Shown: positions 19,718 to 29,611, numbered from the stretch's first letter. The stretch is DNA of 64,000 bases from Psychrobacter sp. JCM 18900 (GCF_904846625.1 NZ_CAJHBL010000003.1:558001-622000); one strand, 5' to 3'. Made by a program: numbers and translations. Notes: a model not told the origin generated them from the sequence alone.

Positions 19718-20110
19718 ATGCAGCAATTATCTGGTTTGGCTATGCAGCGCGGCGCCAGTGTGACAAATGTTGTTCTCATTATTATGCTTTTGGGTATTGC
19801 GACTAAATTGACAGTAGCTATTGTACCAGCTCAAATTGGTGACTACCAACTGACCAAGGTATTAAGTGCACAGCTAAAAGAAGCCAATAGTAACAACGAG
19901 ACAGCTAAGCAATTCGTTGAGCGTGTTGATAAGCAGTTATCAATTAATGCAGATTACGATACTAAAGCCGAAGAGGTATTTACTTTTACCGATAAAAAAA
20001 CAGGTCAATTGGCTATTCATAAAGAATATGCAATAACTAACAACTTTTTTAGCAATGTCGACATCGTAAACCGTTTCGAAGGTGACGTCGAAATGGCAAC
20101 AGCAGAGTAA
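19718..20110 (+). CDS. DUF4845 membrane protein
   Basis: A 130-residue protein with one N-terminal hydrophobic helix (VTNVVLIIMLLGIATKLTVAIVP) and a small extracytoplasmic domain ending in FSNVDIVNRFEGDVEM. Size, topology and its place between lepB and rnc match the DUF4845 family, which occupies this spot in many beta- and gammaproteobacteria. The function is unknown. The N-terminus (MQRGASVTNVVLI) superficially resembles a prepilin start but lacks the +5 Glu pattern. AAGGA precedes the ATG. Confidence 0.85.
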   Translation: MQQLSGLAMQRGASVTNVVLIIMLLGIATKLTVAIVPAQIGDYQLTKVLSAQLKEANSNNETAKQFVERVDKQLSINADYDTKAEEVFTFTDKKTGQLAIHKEYAITNNFFSNVDIVNRFEGDVEMATAE

Positions 20111-20212
20111 GTCGCAATAGTACGACATAGCACCTTCATTATTTCATAAGATATATCAAATAATATTATTAAACTAAATCTGTCAAGCAGAAGGGATAAC
20201 CACAAACCTCGC

Positions 20213-21010
20213 ATGAAACCAACTTTGCACCATTCCCAAGCGGCTTCTACTTCCCAAAAAAATAGTACGTCTGTTGACACGCTTGTTGTTAGCTCGGAAT
20301 TTATTCAGCGGTTAGCAGTATTAACGCGTAAGTTAGGCTACGAGTTCAATGACTTGAGTCTACCTAAACTTGCGTTAACGCATCGCTCATTTGATAGCAA
20401 AAAAAACTATGAGCGCCTAGAGTTTTTAGGTGATGCACTTTTAGGGATGATTGTGGGTGAAGCTTTATATCATCGTTATCCTAGTCAAAATGAAGGGCGC
20501 CTAACGCGTATGCGTGCAACACTGGTGCGCCAAGAGTCATTGGTAATTATCGCCCAAAACCTAGAGCTGTCTAACCATCTTATATTAGGAGTAGGTGAGC
20601 GCAAAGGTGGCGGTCGCAATCGTGCGTCTATACTGGCGGATGCTGTAGAATCTCTGATTGGTGCTATCTATTTAGACAGTAAAGATATGGATATTACTCG
20701 TAAATGTGTTCTCTCTTGGTATGGTGATCTGATTGATAATGTCAATGACCAAAAAGCGCTAAAGGATGCCAAGAGTCGGTTACAAGAGTGGCTACAATCT
20801 AAGCAGTTTGACTTGCCCAACTACGAACTCATGGAAACGCGTGGTAATGCACCGCATCAAATTTTCGTTGTACGTTGCCATGTCAATATCAATAACTGTC
20901 CTGATATTACTGAATCTGGTGAGAGCCGCCGTATTGCTGAACAAAAAGCAGCTGAGCTTATGATTAACCAATTACATAAATTGCCAGGATCTGCCAAAAA
21001 ACGTGTATAG
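20213..21010 (+). CDS. rnc: Ribonuclease III
   Basis: A 265-residue dsRNA endonuclease that processes rRNA precursors. The catalytic signature YERLEFLGDALLGMIV contains the metal-binding Glu and Asp. A second acidic patch is ILADAVESLIGAIYLD. A C-terminal dsRNA-binding domain covers about residues 190-260 (LQEWLQSKQFDLPNYEL to AEQKAAELMI). The first 35 residues are a hydrophilic extension relative to E. coli Rnc (226). It lies upstream of era, as in many bacteria, here with a rather long gap of about 200 bases. Confidence 0.97.
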   Translation: MKPTLHHSQAASTSQKNSTSVDTLVVSSEFIQRLAVLTRKLGYEFNDLSLPKLALTHRSFDSKKNYERLEFLGDALLGMIVGEALYHRYPSQNEGRLTRMRATLVRQESLVIIAQNLELSNHLILGVGERKGGGRNRASILADAVESLIGAIYLDSKDMDITRKCVLSWYGDLIDNVNDQKALKDAKSRLQEWLQSKQFDLPNYELMETRGNAPHQIFVVRCHVNINNCPDITESGESRRIAEQKAAELMINQLHKLPGSAKKRV

Positions 21011-21206
21011 CCGATATCTATAAACGCATTTTTAGATGCAGAGTATTAGCTTAGATTGGTTTATAGCTTGCAAAACATATATTAAAACTACCTCACATAT
21101 TATTTATTTTAAAACTTTAAATGTCTCTAGCCCGTTTTTAATGGTGAATGAATAAATTTGGCATCAACGACTGTTCGGCTAGACACAAACCCTATAGGAT
21201 TAACTT

Positions 21207-22322
21207 ATGAGCAATCATACTGATTTGCCATCAAACAATGAAGACGGCCCCCAAAGTTTGGGTAAAAACACAGATATTGATTTAAGCCAAAACAATATCG
21301 GAGTTACTGAAGAGACTCATGGTATTGATGCAGAAGATATTGCATTAGACAATGATGTGGCTATTGAAGAATTTTTTGCACCAAGTGGCAATGCCCGTAT
21401 GGCTGATGATTTTAGAGCAGGTTATGTCGCTATTGTTGGACGTCCAAATGTGGGCAAGTCAACTTTGATGAATCACTTATTGGGTCAAAAGCTGTCTATC
21501 ACCTCACGTAAACCGCAAACTACCCGTCATCGTATTCATGGCATTTTGTCAAACCATGAAATGCAAGCGGTGTTTGTTGATACACCAGGTATTCACCGTA
21601 ACGAAGTACGTGCTATTAACGAACGTATGAATAAAGCGGCGGTATCGGCGTTAGTAGATGTAGATTTAGTATTGTTTGTTGTCGATTCAGATCAATGGCG
21701 TGACGATGATTTATTGACCTTGCAAAAGCTCGGTGAGACCAATCTAACAGTCGTATTGGTTATTAATAAGTCAGATACTCTAAAAGATAAAGGCAGCGTG
21801 CTACCACTTATCGAAACTTTCAACGATAGTTTCGATTTTGCTGATATCGTTCCTGTATCTGCACTAAAAAATCAAAACTTAGATCGTTTGCAAGAAGTGA
21901 TTGCCTCACATTTACCAGTCGCTGCGCCTATTTATGATACAGAGCAAATCACTGATCGCTCTGAGCGATTTTTAGCCAGTGAAATCATTCGCGAAAAAAT
22001 CATGCGTAGTGCGGGTGATGAAGTGCCATATGATTTAACCGTACAGATTGATGAGTTTAAAGACGAACCTACACATACTGATCCAAAAACAGGGCGTCCG
22101 CGCAAAGCTTGTACTTTCATCGATGCGACTATCTATGTTGAACGTGGTGGTCAAAAAGCCATCGTTATCGGTGATAAAGGCCAGCGTATCAAACAAGTTG
22201 GTATGGATGCTCGTAAAGATATGGAGCAGTTGTTTGGTAAGAAAATCATGTTAACTTTGTGGGTCAAAGTGAAACGTGGCTGGTCTGATGACGAGCGTGC
22301 GTTGACCAGTTTGGGCTATTGA
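21207..22322 (+). CDS. era: GTPase Era
   Basis: A 371-residue Era with a GTPase domain (P-loop GRPNVGKS at 78-85, DTPGIH, NKSD) and a C-terminal KH domain (QKAIVIGDKGQRIKQVGMDARKDMEQLF), which binds the 3' end of 16S rNA during 30S assembly. The first 70 or so residues are an acidic, low-complexity extension not found in E. coli Era (301). The ATG at 21207 is preceded by AGGA; an internal Met at residue 65 has no visible ribosome site, so the long form is preferred. It is followed by recO. Confidence 0.96.
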   Translation: MSNHTDLPSNNEDGPQSLGKNTDIDLSQNNIGVTEETHGIDAEDIALDNDVAIEEFFAPSGNARMADDFRAGYVAIVGRPNVGKSTLMNHLLGQKLSITSRKPQTTRHRIHGILSNHEMQAVFVDTPGIHRNEVRAINERMNKAAVSALVDVDLVLFVVDSDQWRDDDLLTLQKLGETNLTVVLVINKSDTLKDKGSVLPLIETFNDSFDFADIVPVSALKNQNLDRLQEVIASHLPVAAPIYDTEQITDRSERFLASEIIREKIMRSAGDEVPYDLTVQIDEFKDEPTHTDPKTGRPRKACTFIDATIYVERGGQKAIVIGDKGQRIKQVGMDARKDMEQLFGKKIMLTLWVKVKRGWSDDERALTSLGY

Positions 22323-22385
22323 TAGCGGTTAAGAACGAACGCTTCAAAAGCACTATCTGCCTTTTAGCTATTTAGGTAATAAAAA

Positions 22386-23177
22386 ATGCGTAATGAAGCG
22401 CTCGTCGGGTATTTATTGCATCAGCGTCCTTATCAAGAAAAGCGCGCTTTGTATTATCTTTTTTCTCAACAACATGGTGTGATACATGGTGTTGGAAAAA
22501 AAGGCGCGCCACTATTTATGCCGTTACAGCTTTTTGCTACTGGCAAACGTGACTTAAAAACCTTTAGTCAAATTAATATTGCTTCGCAAGATAATACTCA
22601 AGCTGACAGTGTTCAAAAAGACGGTGTTCAAAAAGATAGTACACCTGCTGTCTTGGAAGCCGTACCTTACGCCAATATCAGCGGCCAACATCAGTATGCC
22701 GCACTATATATAAACGAGATTCTGTGGCGGCTGTTACCTACTGAAGACCCAATGCCTATATTGTGGCAGCATTATCAAATCAGTCTACAACAACTCAAGC
22801 AGCCCTTGAGTAATAGCGAGCTTCGTCTCTGTCTACGTCAGTTTGAGCAGTATCTATTTACCGAATTAGGATTCACTTTAACGTTAACGCATGACAACGT
22901 TGAAGATCCCATCGAGTCTGATTCTACTTATCGCTTTTTACCGGATGTAGGTTTACTTCCTGTATTAGTACATAATGAAGAGTCTGAGCATTTAGCCAGT
23001 GAGTCTGGACAGACCGTCTTTAAGGGTGCGGATATCATAGAAATGGCACGCTTAGGTATTACTGAGCAAACGCTGAGCCATTGGTCAAAACTACATCGAC
23101 ATCTTATTGATCATTTGCTTGATTATCAGCCTCTACAAAGTCGTCTATTATGGCAGCAGCAGCAGCGCTATCAATAA
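22386..23177 (+). CDS. recO: DNA repair protein RecO
   Basis: A 263-residue RecO with an N-terminal OB-fold (EALVGYLLHQRPYQEKRALYYLFSQQHGVIHGVGKKG) and an α-helical C-terminal part. With RecR it loads RecA onto SSB-coated DNA in the RecF pathway. Residues about 76-88 contain a tandem repeat (SVQKDGVQKDS, from two 15-base units near 22609-22640) that lengthens a linker after the OB-fold. Gene order era-recO-pdxJ is the standard one. The zinc-binding cysteines seen in some RecO proteins are absent, as in E. coli. Confidence 0.93.
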   Translation: MRNEALVGYLLHQRPYQEKRALYYLFSQQHGVIHGVGKKGAPLFMPLQLFATGKRDLKTFSQINIASQDNTQADSVQKDGVQKDSTPAVLEAVPYANISGQHQYAALYINEILWRLLPTEDPMPILWQHYQISLQQLKQPLSNSELRLCLRQFEQYLFTELGFTLTLTHDNVEDPIESDSTYRFLPDVGLLPVLVHNEESEHLASESGQTVFKGADIIEMARLGITEQTLSHWSKLHRHLIDHLLDYQPLQSRLLWQQQQRYQ

Positions 23178-23240
23178 AGTCTCAAATATTCTCGTAGTAT
23201 CAACTATATAAGTTAGGCTTAATTGCCCAAAGGATTTTTT

Positions 23241-24014
23241 ATGAGTATCTCTGTATCTACCTCATCTGAAAACAATTCAAAAAAACCTTTGTTAGGCGTG
23301 AATATTGATCACGTGGCAACACTTCGTCAAGCGCGCGGTGTGAATTATCCGAGTCCTCTAGCTGCTGCATTACTGTGCGAAAAGGCAGGAGCAGATGGTA
23401 TCACTATACATTTACGTGAAGATCGCCGTCATATACAAGATGCTGATGTTTATGAAATGGCAGGGCAGTTGTCGACAAGAATGAACTTAGAGATGGCGGC
23501 GACTGATGAAATGCTTGCAATTGCCTGCGAAGTTAAACCTTTTTGGGTATGTTTAGTACCTGAAAAGCGTGCAGAATTAACGACAGAAGGTGGTCTTGAT
23601 GTTGCAGGGCAAGTCACGTCTTTAAAAGAGTATGTTCATAAGCTACAAGATTCTAATATCAAGGTTTCTTTGTTTATTGATCCTGATGACAAGCAGATTG
23701 CAGCCGCGATAGAGTGTGGTGCGGACGCGATAGAATTACATACGGGTGCTTATGCCGAAGCAGGTTTAGCAAATGATAATGACGCACAGCTGGCTGAACT
23801 TAAAAGAATTGAACAAGCAGTAGCTACAGCACAGAGCCTAGACGATAAATTGCTTATTAACGCGGGTCATGGCTTAACGTGTGACAATGTTAATGCCATT
23901 GCAAAGATTGATGGTATATATGAATTAAATATCGGTCATGCACTTATTGCAGATGCCGTATTTGTAGGACTAGATAGTGCTGTAACAATGATGAAAGAGG
24001 CTATGCATAAATAG
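23241..24014 (+). CDS. pdxJ: Pyridoxine 5'-phosphate synthase
   Basis: A 257-residue TIM-barrel enzyme that condenses 1-deoxyxylulose 5-phosphate with 3-amino-2-oxopropyl phosphate to form pyridoxine phosphate. Family motifs seen are [67 protein letters not shown] and [14 protein letters not shown]. The ATG at 23241 is chosen, with AAAGG at a normal distance. An upstream in-frame TTG at 23223 would add six residues and is unlikely. It is last in the lepA-pdxJ run and converges with the pseudopilin gene. Confidence 0.97.
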   Translation: MSISVSTSSENNSKKPLLGVNIDHVATLRQARGVNYPSPLAAALLCEKAGADGITIHLREDRRHIQDADVYEMAGQLSTRMNLEMAATDEMLAIACEVKPFWVCLVPEKRAELTTEGGLDVAGQVTSLKEYVHKLQDSNIKVSLFIDPDDKQIAAAIECGADAIELHTGAYAEAGLANDNDAQLAELKRIEQAVATAQSLDDKLLINAGHGLTCDNVNAIAKIDGIYELNIGHALIADAVFVGLDSAVTMMKEAMHK

Positions 24015-24034
24015 GTTTGCATATACAGCATCTA

Positions 24035-24763
24035 TTACCCATTACATTTCGTAGGATGGTCTGCATTAAGTTTATGTTTGACGATACCGGATTGGTTAAA
24101 AGAGATTTGGTACATTGATTTGTTATAAGAAGAGGTGGGGCAGTATTTTATATGGCCAAAGTGTCCTCGCGGTCTGCCGCTATCACCCCAAAATTTAGTA
24201 TAGTGACGCCTACCACCAACTCTTAACTTCACTGTACTATATCTTAGGTTTAAGGATTGCTGAGTTAATAAGGTATCTACTTGAGAATCAAAATGCTTGT
24301 TGTTGTTTTTATCTACGAATAGCAGAAGTGTCTTATAACTGTTCCTATGACATTGCTGTGCATCATTCGATAAACAAACTAAGACATCCTGCCGACTTAT
24401 ATAACTTTCGGCCTTTGCTAAGGATAAGGTGCTCTCTAGTTGATGCTTGACCCGTTGGGCTTCCATTCGTGCTAAGTGCGTTAAGATGCTTGGCGCTGCA
24501 ATAGCTGCGATAATCCCCAATACCATTGTCGTCACAGTTAGTTCAACGAGAGTAAAGCCGTTTGATTGCTTAGCACTGAGAATATTATTGTTCTGAAGGG
24601 ATGGTTTCCTATAATAGGCTAACTTCAATAGTTTATTGAATAACCTAGATGCAATAGCTAAGAAATTATCAATTCCATACCCGCCTTTTCTGCAAATAGG
24701 TAAACAAAAGGTAAAAATGACTATTCTCTTATAATGGGCCAGTACCTTACTAAGTAAGTTCAT
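24035..24763 (-). CDS. Type IV pilus pseudopilin, GspH/FimT family
   Basis: The protein contains a type IV prepilin cleavage site and helix, NGFTLVELTVTTMVLGIIAAIAAPS, with the conserved +5 Glu. A GspH/FimT-type C-terminal domain with paired cysteines (CLSNDAQQC) follows. Such minor pseudopilins sit at pilus or secretion-system tips, and some FimT proteins bind DNA. The odd part is the N-terminus: the ATG at 24763 puts about 68 residues, some hydrophobic, before the processing site, against the usual 6-25. A TTG codon about 22 codons before the site is a possible alternative start, but no ribosome site supports it. No other pilus genes are adjacent, as is typical for orphan fimT genes. Confidence 0.75.
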   Translation of the reverse strand: MNLLSKVLAHYKRIVIFTFCLPICRKGGYGIDNFLAIASRLFNKLLKLAYYRKPSLQNNNILSAKQSNGFTLVELTVTTMVLGIIAAIAAPSILTHLARMEAQRVKHQLESTLSLAKAESYISRQDVLVCLSNDAQQCHRNSYKTLLLFVDKNNNKHFDSQVDTLLTQQSLNLRYSTVKLRVGGRRHYTKFWGDSGRPRGHFGHIKYCPTSSYNKSMYQISFNQSGIVKHKLNADHPTKCNG

Positions 24764-25347
24764 AATGCGCTACATCCTATAGCTGTTTGTCATTCAAGTA
24801 GAGAACAACGTCTCACACATCCTTGTGTTGACTATCTTTTAAGCAAACCAATTGTCCAAATTCTTTAAACCTTCTCTTATTCCTCTGTATATAAAACACA
24901 TACAACACCTAATTACTTGATTTTCAGAAGAATATTGGTTTTTTACAATATATATGTAATATATAGCGACTGTCAAAAAATGTTTCAATTAGTGAAAGAA
25001 TGACATTAGCAATAGAGAAAAAATTCCAATTGTAATAAAATGCTTCAAGAAAAGAGCTATCAATAGACTATTCATCTATCGCAAACTGATGTGTAAAAGA
25101 TAAGAAGCGTAAGGTGTGTTAGTTCTGGGTAACTTAGACTGTTTATTGTGTTTTAGTTACAACATTATCGTGTAATAATGTGTAGCTCGTTAACGAAAAA
25201 AGTTGTAAACTGAATTAATAATCGCTAAGCTACTCCTTAATTGGTTTTGCTTTGTAACTTAAAATGCGTAAGAGATGTCTATCTTAGTACGTCTTGAGAA
25301 TCGGTTTTGCTTAATGCATCACTAAAATTATCCTTTGGAGGAAGTCC
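24764..25347 (+). other. Long AT-rich intergenic and leader region before the OmpA gene
   Basis: 584 non-coding bases lie between the divergent pseudopilin and OmpA genes. An extended -10, TG-T-AATAAT (25171-25179), could drive the porin gene and leave a long 5' leader, as is common for major porins. TTACA/TGTAA arms around an AT core (24943-24959) form a weak dyad. No RNA family was recognised. Confidence 0.35.
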
Positions 25348-26622
25348 ATGAAATTGAATAAAATAGCTCTAGCCCTTGTTGCTGTAGCGGCTGCACCGAT
25401 GGCAGCTAATGCTGGTGTTACTATTAGCCCATTGTTACTTGGTTATCATATGACTGAAGAATTCAGTGATACCTCTGACAAACAGCGTGAAGTTCTTACT
25501 ACTGGTAAGAATCTGCAAAACAATACAGATCGCGTTGGTAACGACAATGGTGGCGTAGCTAAAGAAAGTAGCTTATACACTGGTGCAGCACTAGGTATCG
25601 AACTTACTCCTTCTACTCAGTTCCAAGTAGAATATGGTGTATCTGATGCTAATGGTGAAGCTTCTGAAGATTCAGCGAAATCTGGCGCTAACCGTTTTGA
25701 TATCGAACAAGAAATGATTTCTGGTAACTTCTTGATCGGTACTGAAGAATTCACTGGTTATACTGATAGTGCACTTAAGCCATATGTACTAATAGGTGCT
25801 GGTCAATCTAAGATTAAAGTAGAAAACCAAGAGCAATACACTAATTCTGATAACGAAGTAGTTGCTGCTGGTACTGAAGTATCAAACTCTAAAGACACTA
25901 TCGGTAACCTAGGTCTAGGTGCTATGTATCGCATCAATGACGCGCTAAGCCTACGTGGTGAAGCTCGTGCGATTCATAACTTTGATAACAACTGGTGGGA
26001 AGGCATGGCTTTGGCCGGTCTAGAAGTAGTACTAGGTGGCCATTTAGCACCTACAGTAGCAGTACCACCTATGCAAGAGCCAGTAGTTGACAACACTCCA
26101 GTAGTTGTTGTTGAAGCTGATCTTGATTCTGACGGTGATGGCGTACCTGATAGCATCGATGCATGCCCAGGCACTCCAATGAACGTTGTAGTTGATGAGC
26201 GCGGTTGCCCAGTACCAGTAGACATTACTGACGAACTGAAAATGGAACTACGTGTATTCTTTGATAACGACAAGTCAGCTATCAAAAACCAGTACAAGCC
26301 AGAAATCGCTAAAGTAGCAGAGAAGATGCGTGAGTATCCTAACTCTACAGCTCGTGTAGAAGGTCATGCTTCTAAGACTGGTCCTTCAGCACGTTACAAC
26401 CAACGTCTATCTGAAGCTCGTGCCGTTGCTGTTAAATCTATGCTAACTAATGAATTCGGTATCGCTCCAAACCGTCTATCAACTGTAGGCTATGGTTATA
26501 ACAACCCAATCGCTTCAAACGACACTGAAGAAGGTCGTGCTATGAACCGTCGTGTTTATGCCATCATTACTGGTGACAAAACAATGACTGTTGAACAAAC
26601 TAAAGATATGGTTGTTCAGTAA
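25348..26622 (+). CDS. OmpA/OprF-type outer-membrane porin
   Basis: A 424-residue outer-membrane protein. A signal peptide ends at ANA (residues 1-22) and is followed by an eight-strand β-barrel. A Val/Pro hinge and a thrombospondin type 3-like calcium motif (DLDSDGDGVPDSIDACPGT, with the disulfide partner in RGCP) come next. The C-terminal OmpA peptidoglycan-binding domain (VEGHASKTGPSARYNQRLSEARA, NRRVYAII) ends the protein. It anchors the outer membrane to the cell wall and may form a slow porin. GGAGG lies just before the ATG, the best ribosome site in the window, and codon use looks optimised (GCT, GGT, AAC), both signs of high expression. It has a strong terminator. Confidence 0.95.
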   Translation: MKLNKIALALVAVAAAPMAANAGVTISPLLLGYHMTEEFSDTSDKQREVLTTGKNLQNNTDRVGNDNGGVAKESSLYTGAALGIELTPSTQFQVEYGVSDANGEASEDSAKSGANRFDIEQEMISGNFLIGTEEFTGYTDSALKPYVLIGAGQSKIKVENQEQYTNSDNEVVAAGTEVSNSKDTIGNLGLGAMYRINDALSLRGEARAIHNFDNNWWEGMALAGLEVVLGGHLAPTVAVPPMQEPVVDNTPVVVVEADLDSDGDGVPDSIDACPGTPMNVVVDERGCPVPVDITDELKMELRVFFDNDKSAIKNQYKPEIAKVAEKMREYPNSTARVEGHASKTGPSARYNQRLSEARAVAVKSMLTNEFGIAPNRLSTVGYGYNNPIASNDTEEGRAMNRRVYAIITGDKTMTVEQTKDMVVQ

Positions 26623-26661
26623 GTATTAGCAAAATAATCGTATAGTTAAATATACAGTTAC

Positions 26662-26693
26662 AAAAAAAGCCACCCAATGGGTGGCTTTTTTTT
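26662..26693 (+). terminator. Terminator of the OmpA-type porin gene
   Basis: AAGCCACCC and GGGTGGCTT form a perfect stem with a three-base loop and a run of eight Ts. Confidence 0.95.
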
Positions 26694-26743
26694 ATTTATG
26701 TATTGAGAAAAGTGAGTTATTACATAAATTTATGAATCAATAA

Positions 26744-26752
26744 TGTTATACT
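26744..26752 (+). promoter_or_regulatory. Candidate extended -10 promoter of typA
   Basis: TGT-TATACT (26744-26752) lies about 220 bases before typA in a 349-base gap (26623-26971) that holds nothing else I recognise except the preceding terminator. There is no good -35. Confidence 0.4.
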
Positions 26753-26971
26753 AGCCACCCAAACATTCTGTAAATTAACAGTATGTACAATAGCATAGCA
26801 ATCTGTATGATGAATTCGTCAGTATAGATATTTGATTGTATTGAACTTTTTTATTTGATAGCATTCTTTTTTGCGTCATCTTAGATTCAATATCTATCTG
26901 ATTGATGATGAAAGTTTATTCAGCAGCGCTTACTGCTACTGCATTTTTTTAAGACGAAACGAGCATTTTAT

Positions 26972-28822
26972 ATGGCGAACGATATCAAACACCTGCGTAA
27001 CATTGCAATTATTGCCCACGTTGACCACGGTAAGACAACTTTGGTTGATAAGTTATTACATCAGTCTGGTACTTTTGGCGACCGTGCAAACATTGCTGAG
27101 CGTGCAATGGACTCAGGTGATATTGAGCAAGAACGTGGTATTACCATTTTGGCTAAAAACACAGCTATCCGCTGGACAGATAAAACTTCAGAAACCGAAT
27201 ACCGTATTAACATTGTGGATACCCCAGGTCACGCCGATTTTGGTGGTGAAGTTGAGCGTGTAATGTCTATGGTTGATTGCGTACTTTTGGTTGTTGACGC
27301 TGTTGATGGTCCAATGCCTCAGACTCGTTTTGTGACGCAAAAAGCATTCGAACAAGGTCTAAAGCCGATCGTTGTTATCAACAAAATCGATCGTCCTGGC
27401 TCACGTCCTGATTGGGTAATGGATCAAATATTTGATTTGTTTGACAACCTAGGTGCAAACGATGAGCAGCTTGATTTCCCAGTTGTTTATGCTTCAGCAT
27501 TGAACGGTATTGCAGGTCTAGAAGCAGATGATTTAGCTGACGACATGACCCCATTGTTCAAAACTATCGTTGACGTTGTTCAGCCTCCACAGGTTGATGC
27601 TGACGCTCCGTTCCGTATGCAAATCTCAAGCCTTGACTACAACAGCTTTGTTGGTGTAATCGGTATTGGCCGTATTCAGCGTGGTAAAGTTAAACTTAAC
27701 ACGCCAGTGACTGTCATTGATAAGCATGGCAAAACGCGTAACGGTCGTATCTTAAAAATCATGGGTTACCATGGTCTTGATCGTATTGACGTTGAAGATG
27801 CACAAGCAGGTGATATCGTTTGTATCACAGGTATCGATGCACTAAACATTTCTGACACTATTTGTGATCCTAACAACGTTGAAGCACTACCAGCACTAAC
27901 GGTAGATCAACCTACAGTATCTATGAACTTCCAAGTAAATAATTCACCATTTGCTGGTCGTGAAGGTAAGTTCGTGACTTCACGTAACATTCGTGAGCGT
28001 CTTGAGCGTGAATTGATTCATAACGTAGCATTGCGTGTAGAAGACACTGAGTCTCCTGATAAATTTAAAGTATCAGGCCGTGGTGAGCTTCATTTATCAG
28101 TACTTATCGAAAACATGCGCCGTGAAGGTTTTGAGCTAGGTGTTTCTGGTCCAGAAGTTATCGTTAAAGAAGTTGATGGTAAGCTACAAGAGCCGTATGA
28201 AAACGTTGTCTTCGATATCGAAGAAGAGCATCAAGGTTCTATCATGGAGCAAGTTGGTCTACGCAAAGGCGAGATGACTAACATGGAGCTGGACGGTAAA
28301 GGCCGTATGCGTATCGAGGCAACCATACCAGCGCGTGGCTTGATCGGTTTCCGTTCTGAGTTCCTAACCCTGACTTCAGGTAGTGGTATCATGACCTCGA
28401 GCTTCTCACATTACGGTCCACAGAAGATCGGTGATGTTGGTGGTCGTTCTAACGGCGTATTGGTTTCTATGGCAAATGGTACTTGCCTAGGTTTTGCTCT
28501 ATTTAACCTACAGAAACGTGGTAAGTTGTTTGCTGAGCCACAGCTTGAAGTTTATGAAGGTATGATTGTTGGTCTTAACTCTCGTAACGATGATATGACT
28601 GTTAACCCAACGACTGCTAAACAGTTAACCAACGTACGTGCTAGTGGTACTGACGAAGCATTGACGTTGACGCCAGCAGTGAAGTTCACTCTTGAGCAAG
28701 CGCTTGAATTTATTCAAGACGATGAGCTAGTCGAAGTAACGCCAAAAGCGGTACGTATTCGTAAACGCTACTTGACTGAAAGTGAGCGTAAGCGTCACGG
28801 CCGTGGTAAGAAAGGTGCTTAA
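26972..28822 (+). CDS. typA: Ribosome-binding GTPase TypA/BipA
   Basis: A 616-residue translational GTPase. It has AHVDHGKTT (residues 15-23), [15 protein letters not shown], and [13 protein letters not shown] typical of TypA. Domain V follows, and the C-terminal BipA-specific domain includes [27 protein letters not shown] and the basic end [18 protein letters not shown]. TypA helps 50S assembly and is needed in the cold or under stress in several bacteria, which would suit a psychrotolerant host. Codon use is of the highly expressed type. It is followed by two consecutive hairpins. Confidence 0.98.
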   Translation: MANDIKHLRNIAIIAHVDHGKTTLVDKLLHQSGTFGDRANIAERAMDSGDIEQERGITILAKNTAIRWTDKTSETEYRINIVDTPGHADFGGEVERVMSMVDCVLLVVDAVDGPMPQTRFVTQKAFEQGLKPIVVINKIDRPGSRPDWVMDQIFDLFDNLGANDEQLDFPVVYASALNGIAGLEADDLADDMTPLFKTIVDVVQPPQVDADAPFRMQISSLDYNSFVGVIGIGRIQRGKVKLNTPVTVIDKHGKTRNGRILKIMGYHGLDRIDVEDAQAGDIVCITGIDALNISDTICDPNNVEALPALTVDQPTVSMNFQVNNSPFAGREGKFVTSRNIRERLERELIHNVALRVEDTESPDKFKVSGRGELHLSVLIENMRREGFELGVSGPEVIVKEVDGKLQEPYENVVFDIEEEHQGSIMEQVGLRKGEMTNMELDGKGRMRIEATIPARGLIGFRSEFLTLTSGSGIMTSSFSHYGPQKIGDVGGRSNGVLVSMANGTCLGFALFNLQKRGKLFAEPQLEVYEGMIVGLNSRNDDMTVNPTTAKQLTNVRASGTDEALTLTPAVKFTLEQALEFIQDDELVEVTPKAVRIRKRYLTESERKRHGRGKKGA

Positions 28823-28873
28823 TATCAATAAGTGAGTTACTGAGTAATTCATGATATTGATGTTTGACGCAAA

Positions 28874-28907
28874 CACTTAGTATCAGTAGTTTTACTGGCA
28901 CTAAGTG
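28874..28907 (+). repeat. Composite hairpin in the typA 3' region
   Basis: CACTTAGT (28874-28881) pairs with ACTAAGTG (28900-28907). Inside, CAGTA (28884-28888) pairs with TACTG (28893-28897) around GTTT. There is no T-run after it, so it is not itself a terminator; one follows 14 bases later. Confidence 0.6.
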
Positions 28908-28920
28908 ATTCAAAAATTGA

Positions 28921-28968
28921 GCAGTATAAGGTGAGCTATTAGTGGTTCACTTTATACTGCTTTTTTTT
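28921..28968 (+). terminator. typA terminator
   Basis: GCAGTATAAGGTGA and TCACTTTATACTGC (one G-T pair) form a 14-pair stem followed by eight Ts. Confidence 0.92.
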
Positions 28969-29102
28969 GTGTTGTAATCTTGGAAAAATACAGACAGAAT
29001 GAATAGTGGCATTAATGTATTCAATTATTAACATTAAAGCTAGATGTGATACTAATTATATAAATATCTATTTGTTTATAGATAAATTTTGAGGAAAAAA
29101 CA

Positions 29103-29558
29103 ATGAGTATGGTTTCAGAGTTTAAAGAGTTCGCTGTCAAGGGTAACGTGATGGATCTGGCAGTCGGTGTCATCATCGGCGGGGCTTTTGCTACCATCAC
29201 AAAATCTCTGGTAGATGATATTATTATGCCGATTGTCGCTTTTATCTTTGGCGGCGAGATTAATTTTGAAAACATGTTCTTAGTTTTAGGCGATGCACCT
29301 GATGGTATTGCTATGACTTATGATGCGCTCAAAGAGGCAGGTGTACCTGTATTGGCTTACGGTAGTTTTATTACCGTACTTATTAACTTCCTAATCTTAG
29401 CTTTCATCATCTTTATGATGGTTAGAGGTGTCAATAAAATGCGCCGTGCTGAAGAGGTAGAGGAAGTTATAGAAGAAGCAATAGAAGAGCCATCAGAAGA
29501 AGTGAAGTTGCTGCGTGAAATCAGTGCCAAATTAAGTAATACCAGTATTACGAAATAA
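29103..29558 (+). CDS. mscL: Large-conductance mechanosensitive channel
   Basis: A 151-residue MscL that opens under membrane tension to release solutes on osmotic downshock. The N-terminal amphipathic helix and pore helix read [40 protein letters not shown], with the Gly-rich constriction. The second transmembrane helix is [23 protein letters not shown]. The C-terminal helix contains an acidic stretch ([17 protein letters not shown]) ahead of the LLREISAKL bundle, longer than in E. coli MscL (136). It stands alone, with its own terminator. Confidence 0.97.
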   Translation: MSMVSEFKEFAVKGNVMDLAVGVIIGGAFATITKSLVDDIIMPIVAFIFGGEINFENMFLVLGDAPDGIAMTYDALKEAGVPVLAYGSFITVLINFLILAFIIFMMVRGVNKMRRAEEVEEVIEEAIEEPSEEVKLLREISAKLSNTSITK

Positions 29559-29584
29559 ATTATCAACTCGTTGACAATAAAAAA

Positions 29585-29611
29585 GGCTAACTTCTTGTTA
29601 GCCCTTTTTTT
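29585..29611 (+). terminator. mscL terminator
   Basis: GGCTAAC-TTCTT-GTTAGCC followed by a seven-T run after one C. The A-run on the left could also serve the convergent gene. Confidence 0.93.

Noticed and set aside
24943..24959. TTACA/TGTAA dyad between the pseudopilin and OmpA genes as an operator
   Set aside because: The arms are only five bases in a very AT-rich stretch where such matches are expected by chance.
26871..27263. A 130-codon plus-strand frame overlapping the start of typA
   Set aside because: It overlaps the highly conserved TypA GTPase domain in another frame and encodes no recognisable protein.
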